Below are positions 30,089 to 38,642 of a stretch of 64,000 nucleotides of DNA, piece by piece. The notes under the pieces were generated by a model. That model ran no database searches. It was not told the DNA's origin and worked only from the letters and a program-made list of their open reading frames with translations. Source of the stretch: Kosakonia cowanii JCM 10956 = DSM 18146 (GTDB lineage: Bacteria; Pseudomonadota; Gammaproteobacteria; Enterobacterales; Enterobacteriaceae); assembly GCF_001975225.1 (NCBI RefSeq), contig NZ_CP019445.1:1-64000 (forward strand). Direction: 5' to 3'. A program made the translations under genes and the position numbers. How positions within the stretch are numbered: the first letter of the stretch is position 1; every line of letters begins with the position of its first letter.

Positions 30089-30389
30089 TGCCCCCTCCTG
30101 AGAACAATGAAGATTTTGAACAGGTTTTATTGCGCGATATTGCGCGAATTATGGAGGGAAAATGGAGGTCAATGAACGACCTTTCGCGCCGTTTTAAATA
30201 ATTCAGCCCTTCTCTTTTTTCCGGTAATAAACTCTGTATCGCTAAACGCACAAACCGGGCTACCAGAATTGGCGGCGCGGGGTGTTTGAAGGGAGAGGGA
30301 AAGTTCTTTACTCTCGAAGGGCAGGCACATATCCATCCCATTGATGATAAAAATCATCTCCAGATAACTAAAAATGATAAGGGAAAACC
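30089..30389. other. Intergenic region between the ATP-grasp and GNAT genes
   Basis: 301 bp, AT-rich near the GNAT side, which must hold divergent promoters. No operator palindrome or RNA is evident. Confidence 0.4.
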
Positions 30390-30821
30390 ATGGACATTGA
30401 GATCGCCACCCAGGTAACGGAGCAGGACAAAGAAGAGTTGCTGAGCGGCTTACGGCGCTATAACCAGCAGTTTATTGATGGCTCTGGCTGGGGCCAGGTT
30501 GGCATCTACAGCCGTAATGAGGCGGGCGCGATGATCGGTGGGTTAATCGGTACGCAAAAAGGGTTATGGCTGTGCATCGATTTTTTATGGGTCAGTGAAG
30601 AAGCGCGAGGCGCCAGGCTTGGCAGCACGCTTATCCGCACGGCAGAAGAGCAAGCACAGCGCATGGGCTGCCGACACGCACAGGTGGATACCGTCAGTTT
30701 TCAGGCGCTGCCTTTTTACCTTAAACAGGGTTACGAACTGAAATTAAGCCTGCCGGACTTTCCCGAAGAGGGGATGCAGCGCCACTACCTGATTAAGTTA
30801 AACCTGAATGAACCGCGCTGA
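30390..30821 (+). CDS. GNAT family N-acetyltransferase (1 of 3)
   Basis: A 143-residue acetyl-CoA-dependent transferase. The acetyl-CoA binding motif is [17 protein letters not shown] (about residues 74-90), preceded by the beta4 strand [14 protein letters not shown] and followed by [19 protein letters not shown]. It is the first of three GNAT genes in a row in one direction with very short gaps, suggesting an operon. The substrate is unknown. Confidence 0.88.
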   Translation: MDIEIATQVTEQDKEELLSGLRRYNQQFIDGSGWGQVGIYSRNEAGAMIGGLIGTQKGLWLCIDFLWVSEEARGARLGSTLIRTAEEQAQRMGCRHAQVDTVSFQALPFYLKQGYELKLSLPDFPEEGMQRHYLIKLNLNEPR

Positions 30822-30828
30822 GGCAAAA

Positions 30829-31284
30829 ATGGATATTGCTTTGCAGGAACTGGATGAGTCGCATATCACATCCTGCGCGCAACTCTACTGTCGCACCTAT
30901 CAGCAAGCGCCGTGGAATGAGAGCTGGCCGTCGCCGCAGCCAATCGTCGAGTTTATTCAGGCGCATTTGGGCAATAACTATTTCCGCGGCTATATCGCCA
31001 AATATGGCGATGAAGTCATCGCGGTGAGCATCGGCTTTAAAAAACCGTGGCCCGGCGGCGTGGAGTATTACATTGATGAGTTCTTTATCCACCCCGAATA
31101 TCAAAGAAAGGGGATCGGTACGCAGCTGATGGCATTTATTGAGGCGCGCTGCCGTGATGAAGGGCTGAATGCGATAATCCTCAACACGCAAAAAGGGTAT
31201 GCCTCAGATGATTTCTACACGCGTAATGGCTTTAAAGAGCATCAGGGCTTAATTATTCTCTCTAAATCGTTAGCCAATCATTAG
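30829..31284 (+). CDS. GNAT family N-acetyltransferase (2 of 3)
   Basis: A 151-residue GNAT protein with the acetyl-CoA loop YQRKGIGTQLMAFIEARCRDEG and the tail DDFYTRNGFKEH. Starting at ATG 30829, which follows GAGG by five bases, leaves 7 bp after the previous stop. An upstream ATG at 30808 would overlap the first gene. Together with its neighbours it forms a tandem acetyltransferase set. Confidence 0.87.
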   Translation: MDIALQELDESHITSCAQLYCRTYQQAPWNESWPSPQPIVEFIQAHLGNNYFRGYIAKYGDEVIAVSIGFKKPWPGGVEYYIDEFFIHPEYQRKGIGTQLMAFIEARCRDEGLNAIILNTQKGYASDDFYTRNGFKEHQGLIILSKSLANH

Positions 31285-31293
31285 GAGGTCGCC

Positions 31294-31842
31294 TTGACCC
31301 TTTATACCTCACGATTACTCCTGCGCCCCGTTGCGCAGGAGGATCTCGGCGATCTGTTCGCGATTTATGGCGATCCGGCGACCAACACCTTCAACCCGGC
31401 AGGCCCCTATCCCGATATTGCATACACACAAACGGTGCTGGATCGCTGGCTGGCGCACTGGGCAGAGCACGGGTTTGGCAGTTGGGCGATCGCGCTGCGC
31501 GACGCGCCCGAGAAGATCATCGGTTTTGGTGGCCTGAGCCTGCGCAGCTTTGCCGATATTCCGATGAATAACTTAGGTTACCGCTTTGCCACCAGCGCCT
31601 GGGGCAAGGGGCTGGCGAGTGAGTTATCGCTCTATGCGGTGAGATATGGTTTTGAGACGCTGAGCATGGGGGAGATTTGCGGCGTAGTGCGCGCTAACCA
31701 TCTGGCGTCGCGAAAGGTGCTGGAGAAAGCGGGGCTGAAGTTTGTCAGCGAAATTGCGGATATTGAGAATGCGCCGCCGAGCCTGCTCTACACCCTGAGC
31801 AGGGAGGAGTGGCAGAAAAGCGCCCCCCATCCCTCAGCCTGA
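31294..31842 (+). CDS. GNAT family N-acetyltransferase, RimJ/RimL type (3 of 3)
   Basis: A 182-residue protein whose start YTSRLLLRPVAQEDLGDLF is typical of the RimJ/RimL subgroup that acetylates protein N-termini or small amines. The acetyl-CoA region is WGKGLASELSLYAVRYGFE, then VRANHLASRKVLEKAGLKF. The start is TTG at 31294, well placed after AGGAGG (31282-31287), nine bases after the second GNAT stop. Confidence 0.87.
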   Translation: MTLYTSRLLLRPVAQEDLGDLFAIYGDPATNTFNPAGPYPDIAYTQTVLDRWLAHWAEHGFGSWAIALRDAPEKIIGFGGLSLRSFADIPMNNLGYRFATSAWGKGLASELSLYAVRYGFETLSMGEICGVVRANHLASRKVLEKAGLKFVSEIADIENAPPSLLYTLSREEWQKSAPHPSA

Positions 31843-31874
31843 AACGCGAGGTGGATCTGCCACCTCGCCCCTCA

Positions 31875-32477
31875 TCAGAACCCCGGCGTGCGGGTCTGTT
31901 TGCTGTCCATAAATTTGATACGCGCCTCTCTCCAGACAGGATCGTCCAGTTCAAGAGAGGTGTTGGAGAGTTTCAGCACGGCTTGTTGCGTAGTGGAAGA
32001 GCACGCCATCCCGGCCTGTTTGCCGGGCTCTTTGCACCATACCATCGGCGTCGAATAAGGAGCATTTGATGCCGGGCCATACTTCTCGACCGCCGCTTTT
32101 TCCATCGCCTCTTTATTGGCAGTCGACCACGGCAGCTCGTAAGTGATCATCGATACCGCCAGCGGATGTTTCGCATCCACCGGAACGCGGCCTTCGAAAT
32201 TCACTTGCAATTTCACACCCTCTTTTTCATACCCGACAAATTTCGGCTGTTTATTGCCGGTGACCGGGTTATCTTGCGGGTATTTATCCACCTGTAGCGC
32301 AGAGGCGGGCACATTGAAGTGAGTGGTAATGGCCTTGACCACCTCATCGTAATCCATGCCGGTTTTCACCCCGGCAACGTCAAACTTTGTCACATCGACG
32401 GCACGCAGCTCTTCCGCCTGAACCGCAGAGGCACCCATCAACGATACGAAAACAATCGCGCTTAAACGCTTAAACAT
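31875..32477 (-). CDS. Uncharacterised exported protein
   Basis: Not recognised. The 200-residue protein has a clear signal peptide (MFKRLSAIVFVSLMGASAVQA, cleavage before EE). The mature part contains one Cys pair (WCKEP and MACSST) that could form a disulphide and has no membrane segment, so a periplasmic location is expected. It is convergent with the GNAT cluster and divergent from the MFS module. Confidence 0.78.
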   Translation of the reverse strand: MFKRLSAIVFVSLMGASAVQAEELRAVDVTKFDVAGVKTGMDYDEVVKAITTHFNVPASALQVDKYPQDNPVTGNKQPKFVGYEKEGVKLQVNFEGRVPVDAKHPLAVSMITYELPWSTANKEAMEKAAVEKYGPASNAPYSTPMVWCKEPGKQAGMACSSTTQQAVLKLSNTSLELDDPVWREARIKFMDSKQTRTPGF

Positions 32478-32850
32478 CCTGAACTCCTGTTCCTGAAAAA
32501 GTAAGCCATTGAGCGCCTTACATTACGTCCAATGTCGATGGGCATTAAGATAGCAGCGCGTCAGGAGATGGCAACCGCACCGCCCTACCAGGGTTGATAG
32601 GTTTTTCCGCAGTAGTGCGTTTATGCGCCTCGTCACAGAATAGAGAGGTCAATTTTTGCCCTGGCAAACAGAGCAACTGAAGCGCGGAATCATGTTAATA
32701 GCATGTTGCAATTGATTCAGGGTAAATGTTAACGGCGATTAATGCGCGTCACGCATCAGCCGATGAGTTTAATGCGCTTATTCAGCTACTTTTCCTGATC
32801 CACTCTTCAGAGAGGCGCGTTACAAGCGTCCCTGTATAACTGGAGATGAC
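32478..32850. other. Divergent intergenic region upstream of the MFS transporter gene
   Basis: 373 bp without a gene. It must carry the promoters of the exported protein and of the transport module. It is AT-rich at 32690-32790; no clear operator was identified. Confidence 0.4.
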
Positions 32851-34134
32851 ATGCAAACATTGACCCCTATGGCACGAACCAGCGCGATACTGCGCGTTAC
32901 CTCAGGCAACTTTCTCGAGCAGTTTGACTTCTTTCTCTTTGGCTTTTATGCCACCTATATTGCGCATAATTTTTTCCCGGCCAGCAGCGAGTTCGCCTCA
33001 CTGATGATGACCTTCGCGGTCTTTGGCGCGGGCTTTTTAATGCGCCCTATCGGTGCCATTGTGCTTGGGGCCTACATCGATAAAGTGGGCCGCCGTAAAG
33101 GGCTTATCGTCACGCTGTCGATCATGGCGGCAGGCACCTTTCTGATCGTGCTGATCCCCTCTTACCAGACCATCGGTATCTGGGCGCCGCTGCTGGTGCT
33201 GAGTGGGCGCTTACTGCAAGGTTTCTCCGCCGGGGCCGAGCTGGGCGGGGTCTCCGTTTACCTGGCTGAGATCGCCACGCCGGGCCGCAAAGGGTTTTAC
33301 ACCAGCTGGCAGTCCGGTAGCCAGCAGGTCGCCATTATGGTCGCCGCCGCGATGGGCTTCGCCCTTAACGCCGTGCTGGAAGAGTCAGCGATCCGCGACT
33401 GGGGCTGGCGGTTGCCGTTCCTGTTTGGCTGCCTGATTGTGCCGTTCATCTTTATCCTGCGCCGCAAGCTGGAAGAGACCCAGGAGTTTAACGCTCGCCA
33501 TAAAAAGCTGGCGATGCGCGAAGTGTTTACAACCCTGCTGGCGAACTGGCCGGTAGTGATCGCCGGAATGTTAATGGTGGCAATGACTACCACCGCCTTT
33601 TACCTCATCACCGTTTACGCGCCGACCTTCGGCAAAAAAGTGCTGATGCTCAGCGCTTCAGACAGCCTGCTGGTCACGCTGCTGGTCGCTATCTCTAACT
33701 TTATCTGGCTGCCGATTGGCGGGGCGTTGTCCGATCGCTTTGGCCGCAAAGCGGTGCTGGTGACCATGACACTGCTGGCGCTGTTCACCTCCTACCCGGC
33801 CCTCAGCCTGCTGGCGCAGAACCCGACCTTTACCATGATGCTGACGGTGCTGCTGTGGCTGTCGTTTATCTATGGCCTCTATAACGGCGCGATGATCCCG
33901 GCACTCACAGAGATTATGCCCACCGAAGTGCGTGTCGCCGGTTTCTCGCTGGCCTATAGCCTGGCAACGGCGGTATTCGGCGGCTTTACGCCGGTGATCT
34001 CCACCGCACTGATTGAGTACTCCGGCGATAAAGCCTCCCCCGGCTACTGGATGAGTTTTGCGGCGATCTGCGCCCTGCTCGCCACGCTCTATATGTACCG
34101 CCGCAGCAGCTTAACCCTGCAAACCGCACGTTAA
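32851..34134 (+). CDS. MFS transporter, citrate/tricarballylate:proton symporter type
   Basis: A 427-residue 12-segment carrier of the metabolite:H+ symporter subfamily to which CitA and TcuC belong. Signatures are [20 protein letters not shown] at the start, the loop 2-3 motif [31 protein letters not shown], and [10 protein letters not shown] in the second half. The 12 bp to the next gene indicates cotranscription. Citrate or tricarballylate is the likely substrate class, not proven. Confidence 0.88.
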   Translation: MQTLTPMARTSAILRVTSGNFLEQFDFFLFGFYATYIAHNFFPASSEFASLMMTFAVFGAGFLMRPIGAIVLGAYIDKVGRRKGLIVTLSIMAAGTFLIVLIPSYQTIGIWAPLLVLSGRLLQGFSAGAELGGVSVYLAEIATPGRKGFYTSWQSGSQQVAIMVAAAMGFALNAVLEESAIRDWGWRLPFLFGCLIVPFIFILRRKLEETQEFNARHKKLAMREVFTTLLANWPVVIAGMLMVAMTTTAFYLITVYAPTFGKKVLMLSASDSLLVTLLVAISNFIWLPIGGALSDRFGRKAVLVTMTLLALFTSYPALSLLAQNPTFTMMLTVLLWLSFIYGLYNGAMIPALTEIMPTEVRVAGFSLAYSLATAVFGGFTPVISTALIEYSGDKASPGYWMSFAAICALLATLYMYRRSSLTLQTAR

Positions 34135-34146
34135 GGAGAGACGATA

Positions 34147-34941
34147 ATGAAGAGAATGCTCCGTTCCCTGTTCGCCACGTTGCTACTCTGCACGCTTAGC
34201 CTGGGCGCTACGGCGAAAGAGATCACGGTGATGATTTCCGGCGGCTTTAAACCGGCATTGCAGAAACTGATCCCACAATTTGAAGCGAAAACCGGCGATA
34301 CCATTGTGGTGGTTGCCGGGCCGTCGATGGGCAAAACGCCGCAGGCGATCCCCGCGCGGCTGGCGCGTGGCGAAGCAGCGGATGTAGTGATTATGGTCGG
34401 CGACGCGCTGACAAAACTGTCAAAAGAGGGGTGGATTGCGCCCGGCTCTCGCGTCGAGCTGGCGGACTCACCGATTGGGATGGTGGTGAAAGAGGGTGAC
34501 GCGGTTCCCGCGATCAAAACGAACGAGGAGCTGCGCGCGACGTTGCTGAAAGCCAAATCGATTGCCTATTCGGACAGCGCCAGCGGCGTCTACATCAGCA
34601 GCCAGTTATTCAAGAAACTCGGTATCGACGAGGCGGTGGCGCAGAAGGCGCACAAAGTGGAGCGCATCCCGGTCGCTGGCGAAGTGGCAAAAGGCCATTA
34701 CGCCGTCGGCTTCCAGCAGGTGAGCGAACTGCTGCCAGAGCATGGCGTGACGTTTGTGGGCGAACTGCCGGCCGATCTTCAGTACATCACCCGTTTTGCC
34801 GGGGCGGTGACGGCGAAAGCGCAACATGCGCAGGAGGGCAAAGCGCTGCTGGCGTTCCTCTCCGCCCCTGAGGCGCAATCGACCATCCACCTTACCGGGA
34901 TGCACTCCGTTGCGGCGGCACCGCGTGATACTGCTCAGTGA
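34147..34941 (+). CDS. ModA-like periplasmic substrate-binding protein
   Basis: A 264-residue exported binding protein with signal peptide MKRMLRSLFATLLLCTLSLG and a mature start KEITVMISGGFKPAL. Family features are PSMGKTPQAIPARLARGEAADVVIMVG and the hinge region SIAYSDSASGVYISSQLFKKLG. Such proteins normally serve ABC importers, but no permease or ATPase gene is present; the partner gene is an MFS carrier. Its last 50 bases overlap the end of the convergent LysR gene. Confidence 0.87.
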   Translation: MKRMLRSLFATLLLCTLSLGATAKEITVMISGGFKPALQKLIPQFEAKTGDTIVVVAGPSMGKTPQAIPARLARGEAADVVIMVGDALTKLSKEGWIAPGSRVELADSPIGMVVKEGDAVPAIKTNEELRATLLKAKSIAYSDSASGVYISSQLFKKLGIDEAVAQKAHKVERIPVAGEVAKGHYAVGFQQVSELLPEHGVTFVGELPADLQYITRFAGAVTAKAQHAQEGKALLAFLSAPEAQSTIHLTGMHSVAAAPRDTAQ

Positions 34942-35815
34942 TGAGTTTCTCCAGTTCGGCAGCGATATAGGACTGCACGCGCCCGCTGCGGCGGATCAGC
35001 CCCAGCGTGCGTTTGACTACCGGGTCGGTCAGCGGCAGATGCGTCAGCACCGAATGGGCTGACGCCGGCATCGACATCGCCGGTATCGCCGCAATGCCCA
35101 CCCCCGCTTCCACCATGCCAATCATGGTGGTGACATGGCGGGTTTCACAGATGCTCGGGCGCTCAGGCGTGATGTGCCCCAGCATCTGGTCAATCAAATT
35201 GCGGTTGCCAGAGGTTTTATCCAGCCCGATATAGTCATACTGATAAAACTCGCGCCAGGTGAGGCTCTTCTTGCTGGCAATCGGGTGATCGTGGCGGCAG
35301 GCAGCGACATAGGTATCCACCACCAGCGGGCGAAACTCGATATCTGCCAGCAGGCTACCGGCAAAACAGATGCCGAAGTCGGCCTGGCCGCTGGCGACGG
35401 TGTCGATCACGTTGCCCGCGCTGCTATCAATTAACTTTACACGCACCCGGGGAAAGCGCGCTTTAAAGGTGCGGATAACATCAGGCATGAAGTAGCACGC
35501 GGCAGAAGGCACGGCGGCGACCGTCACCACGCCGACGCGATCCTGGCTCACTTTATCGATATCGGCTAACACCGCTTCCACATTCATCAACAGCTGTTCA
35601 GAACGCTCGGCGAAGGTCTGCCCATAAAGCGTCAGCGCAACCCGGCGCGTGGTTCTGTCGAACAGCTTAATGCCCAGCGCGTTCTCAAGCTTCTCTATGC
35701 GGCGGCTCAATGCTGACTGCGACAGGCAGATTGACTCGGCGGCAAGGCGAAAATTGCCATATTCCACCAGGGCGCGGAAAGCATAGAGGTCGTTGAGATC
35801 GAAATTCACGGGCAT
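34892..35815 (-). CDS. LysR family transcriptional regulator
   Basis: 307 residues with an N-terminal helix-turn-helix (FRLAAESICLSQSALSRRIEKLE, about residues 19-41) and a periplasmic-binding-like effector domain. Starting at the ATG of PVNFDLNDLYAFRALVEYGNF fits the family; ten further codons upstream are open. It is convergent with the binding-protein gene and overlaps it by 50 bp, so it probably controls the transporter pair, with its ligand being the transported acid. It resembles TcuR-type regulators. Confidence 0.88.
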   Translation of the reverse strand: MPVNFDLNDLYAFRALVEYGNFRLAAESICLSQSALSRRIEKLENALGIKLFDRTTRRVALTLYGQTFAERSEQLLMNVEAVLADIDKVSQDRVGVVTVAAVPSAACYFMPDVIRTFKARFPRVRVKLIDSSAGNVIDTVASGQADFGICFAGSLLADIEFRPLVVDTYVAACRHDHPIASKKSLTWREFYQYDYIGLDKTSGNRNLIDQMLGHITPERPSICETRHVTTMIGMVEAGVGIAAIPAMSMPASAHSVLTHLPLTDPVVKRTLGLIRRSGRVQSYIAAELEKLITEQYHAVPPQRSASR

Positions 35816-35898
35816 GATGACAGGCGATCCTTCTCGGGTGGTCAACTAAGGGATAAGAGCATAACCGCCCGACCGACAAGATCAACTTTTTAACAATG

Positions 35899-36264
35899 TT
35901 ACAACACCGGGCTGCGCATCATCCACAATACGATTAGCGCAACCAGCGCCGGAAGCGCCTGCACATAAAGGATTTTTCTACTGGCGGTGATCGCACCAAA
36001 AATTCCCGCGACCAGCACGCAGACGAGGAAGAAAGTTTTAACCTGGAAGCCGCTATCGCCAAGCCATAACCCCCACAGCAAACCGGCGGCTAAAAAGCCG
36101 TTATAGAGCCCCTGGTTGGCGGCCATCACCCGGCTATCACGGGCAAAATCAGCAGTAAGGTTAAACGCCTTGCGGCCTGTTGCCGTATTCCAGAGAAACA
36201 TTTCGAGCACAAGAATATAGAGGTGAATAACGGCGACAAGCGCAATCAGGATATTTGCTGGCAT
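35899..36264 (-). CDS. DUF1304 family membrane protein
   Basis: A 121-residue protein with four membrane segments (ILIALVAVIHLYILVLEMFLW; GLYNGFLAAGLLWGLWLG; VKTFFLVCVLVAGIFGAITA; ALPALVALIVLWMM). The pattern LEMFLWNTATGRKAFNL and NQGLYNGFLAAGLLWG are hallmarks of DUF1304. Function unknown. Single-gene unit between the LysR and mechanosensitive-channel genes. Confidence 0.85.
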   Translation of the reverse strand: MPANILIALVAVIHLYILVLEMFLWNTATGRKAFNLTADFARDSRVMAANQGLYNGFLAAGLLWGLWLGDSGFQVKTFFLVCVLVAGIFGAITASRKILYVQALPALVALIVLWMMRSPVL

Positions 36265-36415
36265 AACAAGCCTCAGAAATCAGTGTGCGGGTTAAGAAAC
36301 AGCTTAACCCATTTTTCGTTAACTTTGCCGCTGGCACAAGAGAGGCGGAGTAGTAATAAAGCGAAGCGCGGACGTGCAGCCAGATTATTGCCACTGCACG
36401 TTGCGCCCGGCAAGA

Positions 36416-37495
36416 CTATAACTCGTTTTCGGAAGCCGCAGGCGCGGTCAGCGTTGCCCTTACCTGCGGCAGGCCGTGCGGATAATTTTCCTGAATAAAC
36501 TCAATCATTTTTTCCCGCACGTAACAGCGTAAATCGAAGGCCGTTGGCGAGTTCTGTGCCGTCATCAACATCCTGATGGTCATGGTTTTTTCCGTGGTAT
36601 CGGTCACCTGCAGCACCTGCGTTTGCTGATCCCAGAGCTTGGTTTCACTGAGCACTTTTTCAAAATGCTGGCGAAGAGGCTCTAAAGGCATCGAGTAATC
36701 AACGTAAAGAAAAACCGAGCCTAAAATTTGTGCATTATTACGCGTCCAGTTCTGGAACGGATTTTCGGTGAAGTAGGTGATCGGCAGCACCAGCCGACGC
36801 AGATCCCACAGACGCACTACCACATAGGTCAGGTTAATCTCCTCAATCCAGCCCCACTCTTTTTCCACCACCACCGCATCATCAATTTTAATAGGCTGCG
36901 TAAAGGCAATCTGAATACCGGCAAAGAGATTGACCAGCGATTTTTGCAAAGCAAAACCGATGATAATACCGGCAACACCGGCACCGGCCAGAATCGTGGT
37001 ACCGAATTTTCGCACGCCCGGGAAGCTGAGCAAAATCAGGGAGAGGCAGAGCGTCACGAGGATAACGATAGCGACTTTCTTCACGTACATTATCTGCGTG
37101 CGGATTTTGCGCGCACGAAGATTGTTCGAAATATTAATGTCATAGCGGATAAAAAGCATATCCTGAGCCACGTTAATTAAGCGGATCAGGACCGAGCAGA
37201 ATGACAAAATAATAAATATATTTATTGTCGTTGTAATAAACCCCAGCGATTCAGGCTGGATGTGGACATAATTCACACCGACGCGGATTAACAGCAGCGG
37301 GATGAAAAGAAACATCGATCCGCGCAGGTGTTTCTCAAGTGATTTAAAGAGCTTTCTGTCCCGGCTCTGCCAGTAACGGATAAATTGCAGCAGTGTAAAT
37401 CTCGCGAGAAAACCGATCGCGAGCGAGAGCGTGACGAGCAATACCGCAGGCACCCATGCCGGAGCGCCAGATAACTCACCAAATAAAAAAGGCAT
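36416..37495 (-). CDS. MscS-family mechanosensitive ion channel
   Basis: A 359-residue inner-membrane channel that releases solutes on osmotic downshock. It has four or five N-terminal membrane segments; the pore-lining helix and following beta domain read AGAGVAGIIIGFALQKSLVN, LFAGIQIAFTQPIKIDDAV and GWIEEINLTYVVVRLWD, classical MscS features. The C-terminal cytoplasmic domain ends with ASENEL. It is longer than E. coli MscS (286) and closer to the YbdG/YnaI-size relatives. AAGGGGA precedes the ATG. Confidence 0.9.
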   Translation of the reverse strand: MPFLFGELSGAPAWVPAVLLVTLSLAIGFLARFTLLQFIRYWQSRDRKLFKSLEKHLRGSMFLFIPLLLIRVGVNYVHIQPESLGFITTTINIFIILSFCSVLIRLINVAQDMLFIRYDINISNNLRARKIRTQIMYVKKVAIVILVTLCLSLILLSFPGVRKFGTTILAGAGVAGIIIGFALQKSLVNLFAGIQIAFTQPIKIDDAVVVEKEWGWIEEINLTYVVVRLWDLRRLVLPITYFTENPFQNWTRNNAQILGSVFLYVDYSMPLEPLRQHFEKVLSETKLWDQQTQVLQVTDTTEKTMTIRMLMTAQNSPTAFDLRCYVREKMIEFIQENYPHGLPQVRATLTAPAASENEL

Positions 37496-37748
37496 GCTTT
37501 CCCCTTATATTCTGCCAACACCCCTGCGTTGTCAGTACGGTTAAACGGATCGGTAAACCTTCCCTTGCAGATAACCCGCAGATTGCCTGATTCCCGCGCC
37601 TTATTATATGAAAAATATGAAAACAGCCTTATCCGTTGATAACAATATCAGGCAATTCTGATAACGATTTTCAGGGATGATGCACCCTCAAGTTAGCCCG
37701 ATATATTAAGAACTCTAACGTATAAAGCTTGTAAAAAATGCGTATCCA

Positions 37749-37755
37749 CTATACT
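37749..37755 (+). promoter_or_regulatory. Candidate sigma-S type -10 element upstream of the DUF4142 gene
   Basis: CTATACT is the consensus extended -10 of sigma-S promoters. It lies about 87 bp before the start codon, with TTGTAA about 15 bp upstream as a possible -35. Confidence 0.45.
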
Positions 37756-37841
37756 GACCACTGCAGTTGTCATTTACCTACGAGGCTGCTGACGATTACA
37801 GAATTCATAAAACCTGTACCCATGACCATCAGGAGAACAAC

Positions 37842-38408
37842 ATGCAAAAGAGTAAAACGTTAAAAGGACTGCTGGCCGTATCAGCCGCCGTCGCGATGTT
37901 CACCACGGTTGGCGTGCAAGCCCAGACTCCGGCGAGCGCCGCGCAGAGTAGCGCGACCGCAACCAGCACCAAACTCAGCTCCGGCGATGAAAAAGCACTG
38001 AAGGATATGGCACAGGCCAATATCAATGAGGTCGCCGCCGCGAAAATCGCGCTGGAAAAAGCCAAAAGCAGCGAAGTGAAAGCCTATGCGCAGAAGATGG
38101 TCGATGACCATGGCGCAGCGCTGACCAAAGTTCAGGCCGTCGCTAAGCAAAAAGGCGTTGAACTGCCGACCGAGCCGGACGCCAAGCATAAAACGATGGC
38201 TGCCAAGCTTGAAAAAGAGAGCGGTGACAAGTTTGACAAGCTCTATATGGAAAATGCCGGCACCAAAGATCACAAAATGGTGCTCGATAAACTGCAGAGC
38301 GACGCTAAAGAGATTAAAGATCCGGACGTGAAAACGCTGGCCGATGCCCATACCCCGGTGGTTGAGCAGCACCTGAAGTCTGCCGAGCAGATGTCTGCAA
38401 GTAAGTAA
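37842..38408 (+). CDS. DUF4142 family exported protein
   Basis: 188 residues with a signal peptide (MQKSKTLKGLLAVSAAVAMF through QAQ). The mature part is all-helical, with MAQANINEVAAAKIALEKA and YAQKMVDDHGAALTKVQAVA, the ferritin-like pattern of DUF4142. These two helices repeat in a related form near the C-terminus. SD AGGAGAA precedes ATG 37842. Its lysine richness and the sigma-S-type promoter suggest a stress-phase periplasmic protein; function unproven. Confidence 0.88.
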   Translation: MQKSKTLKGLLAVSAAVAMFTTVGVQAQTPASAAQSSATATSTKLSSGDEKALKDMAQANINEVAAAKIALEKAKSSEVKAYAQKMVDDHGAALTKVQAVAKQKGVELPTEPDAKHKTMAAKLEKESGDKFDKLYMENAGTKDHKMVLDKLQSDAKEIKDPDVKTLADAHTPVVEQHLKSAEQMSASK

Positions 38409-38472
38409 CAAAGCGTAAAAAAGTACACGAGCCTGCAAGCAGAATGACGCAGTTTTGACGTGTTACAGACCG

Positions 38473-38507
38473 GGGCCGCGCCGCTGCCAGACGCCGTGGC
38501 GCGGCCC
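38473..38507 (+). terminator. Hairpin after the DUF4142 gene
   Basis: GGGCCGCGCC (38473-38482) pairs with GGCGCGGCCC (38498-38507), a perfect 10-bp stem with a 15-base loop. No T run follows, so it may end transcripts with Rho or protect their 3' ends. Confidence 0.55.
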
Positions 38508-38582
38508 TTCAGGTCATCTATCCTGCTTCGCTCAGGGTTAACCAGTGATTAAATAATACCCTGCAACTATCACACCAATACA

Positions 38583-38609
38583 TAATGCTGCTGACGAGAT
38601 TGCCGATAA
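38583..38609 (+). promoter_or_regulatory. Sigma-28 (FliA) promoter of the PAS chemoreceptor gene
   Basis: TAATGCTG-N11-GCCGATAA (38583-38590 and 38602-38609) matches the flagellar sigma-28 consensus TAAAGTTT-N11-GCCGATAA; the -10 part is exact. It is 33 bp before the start codon, tying the gene to the flagellar regulon. Confidence 0.7.
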
Positions 38610-38642
38610 CCAGATCAATTCCTACTCGATCCGGTAAATCTG

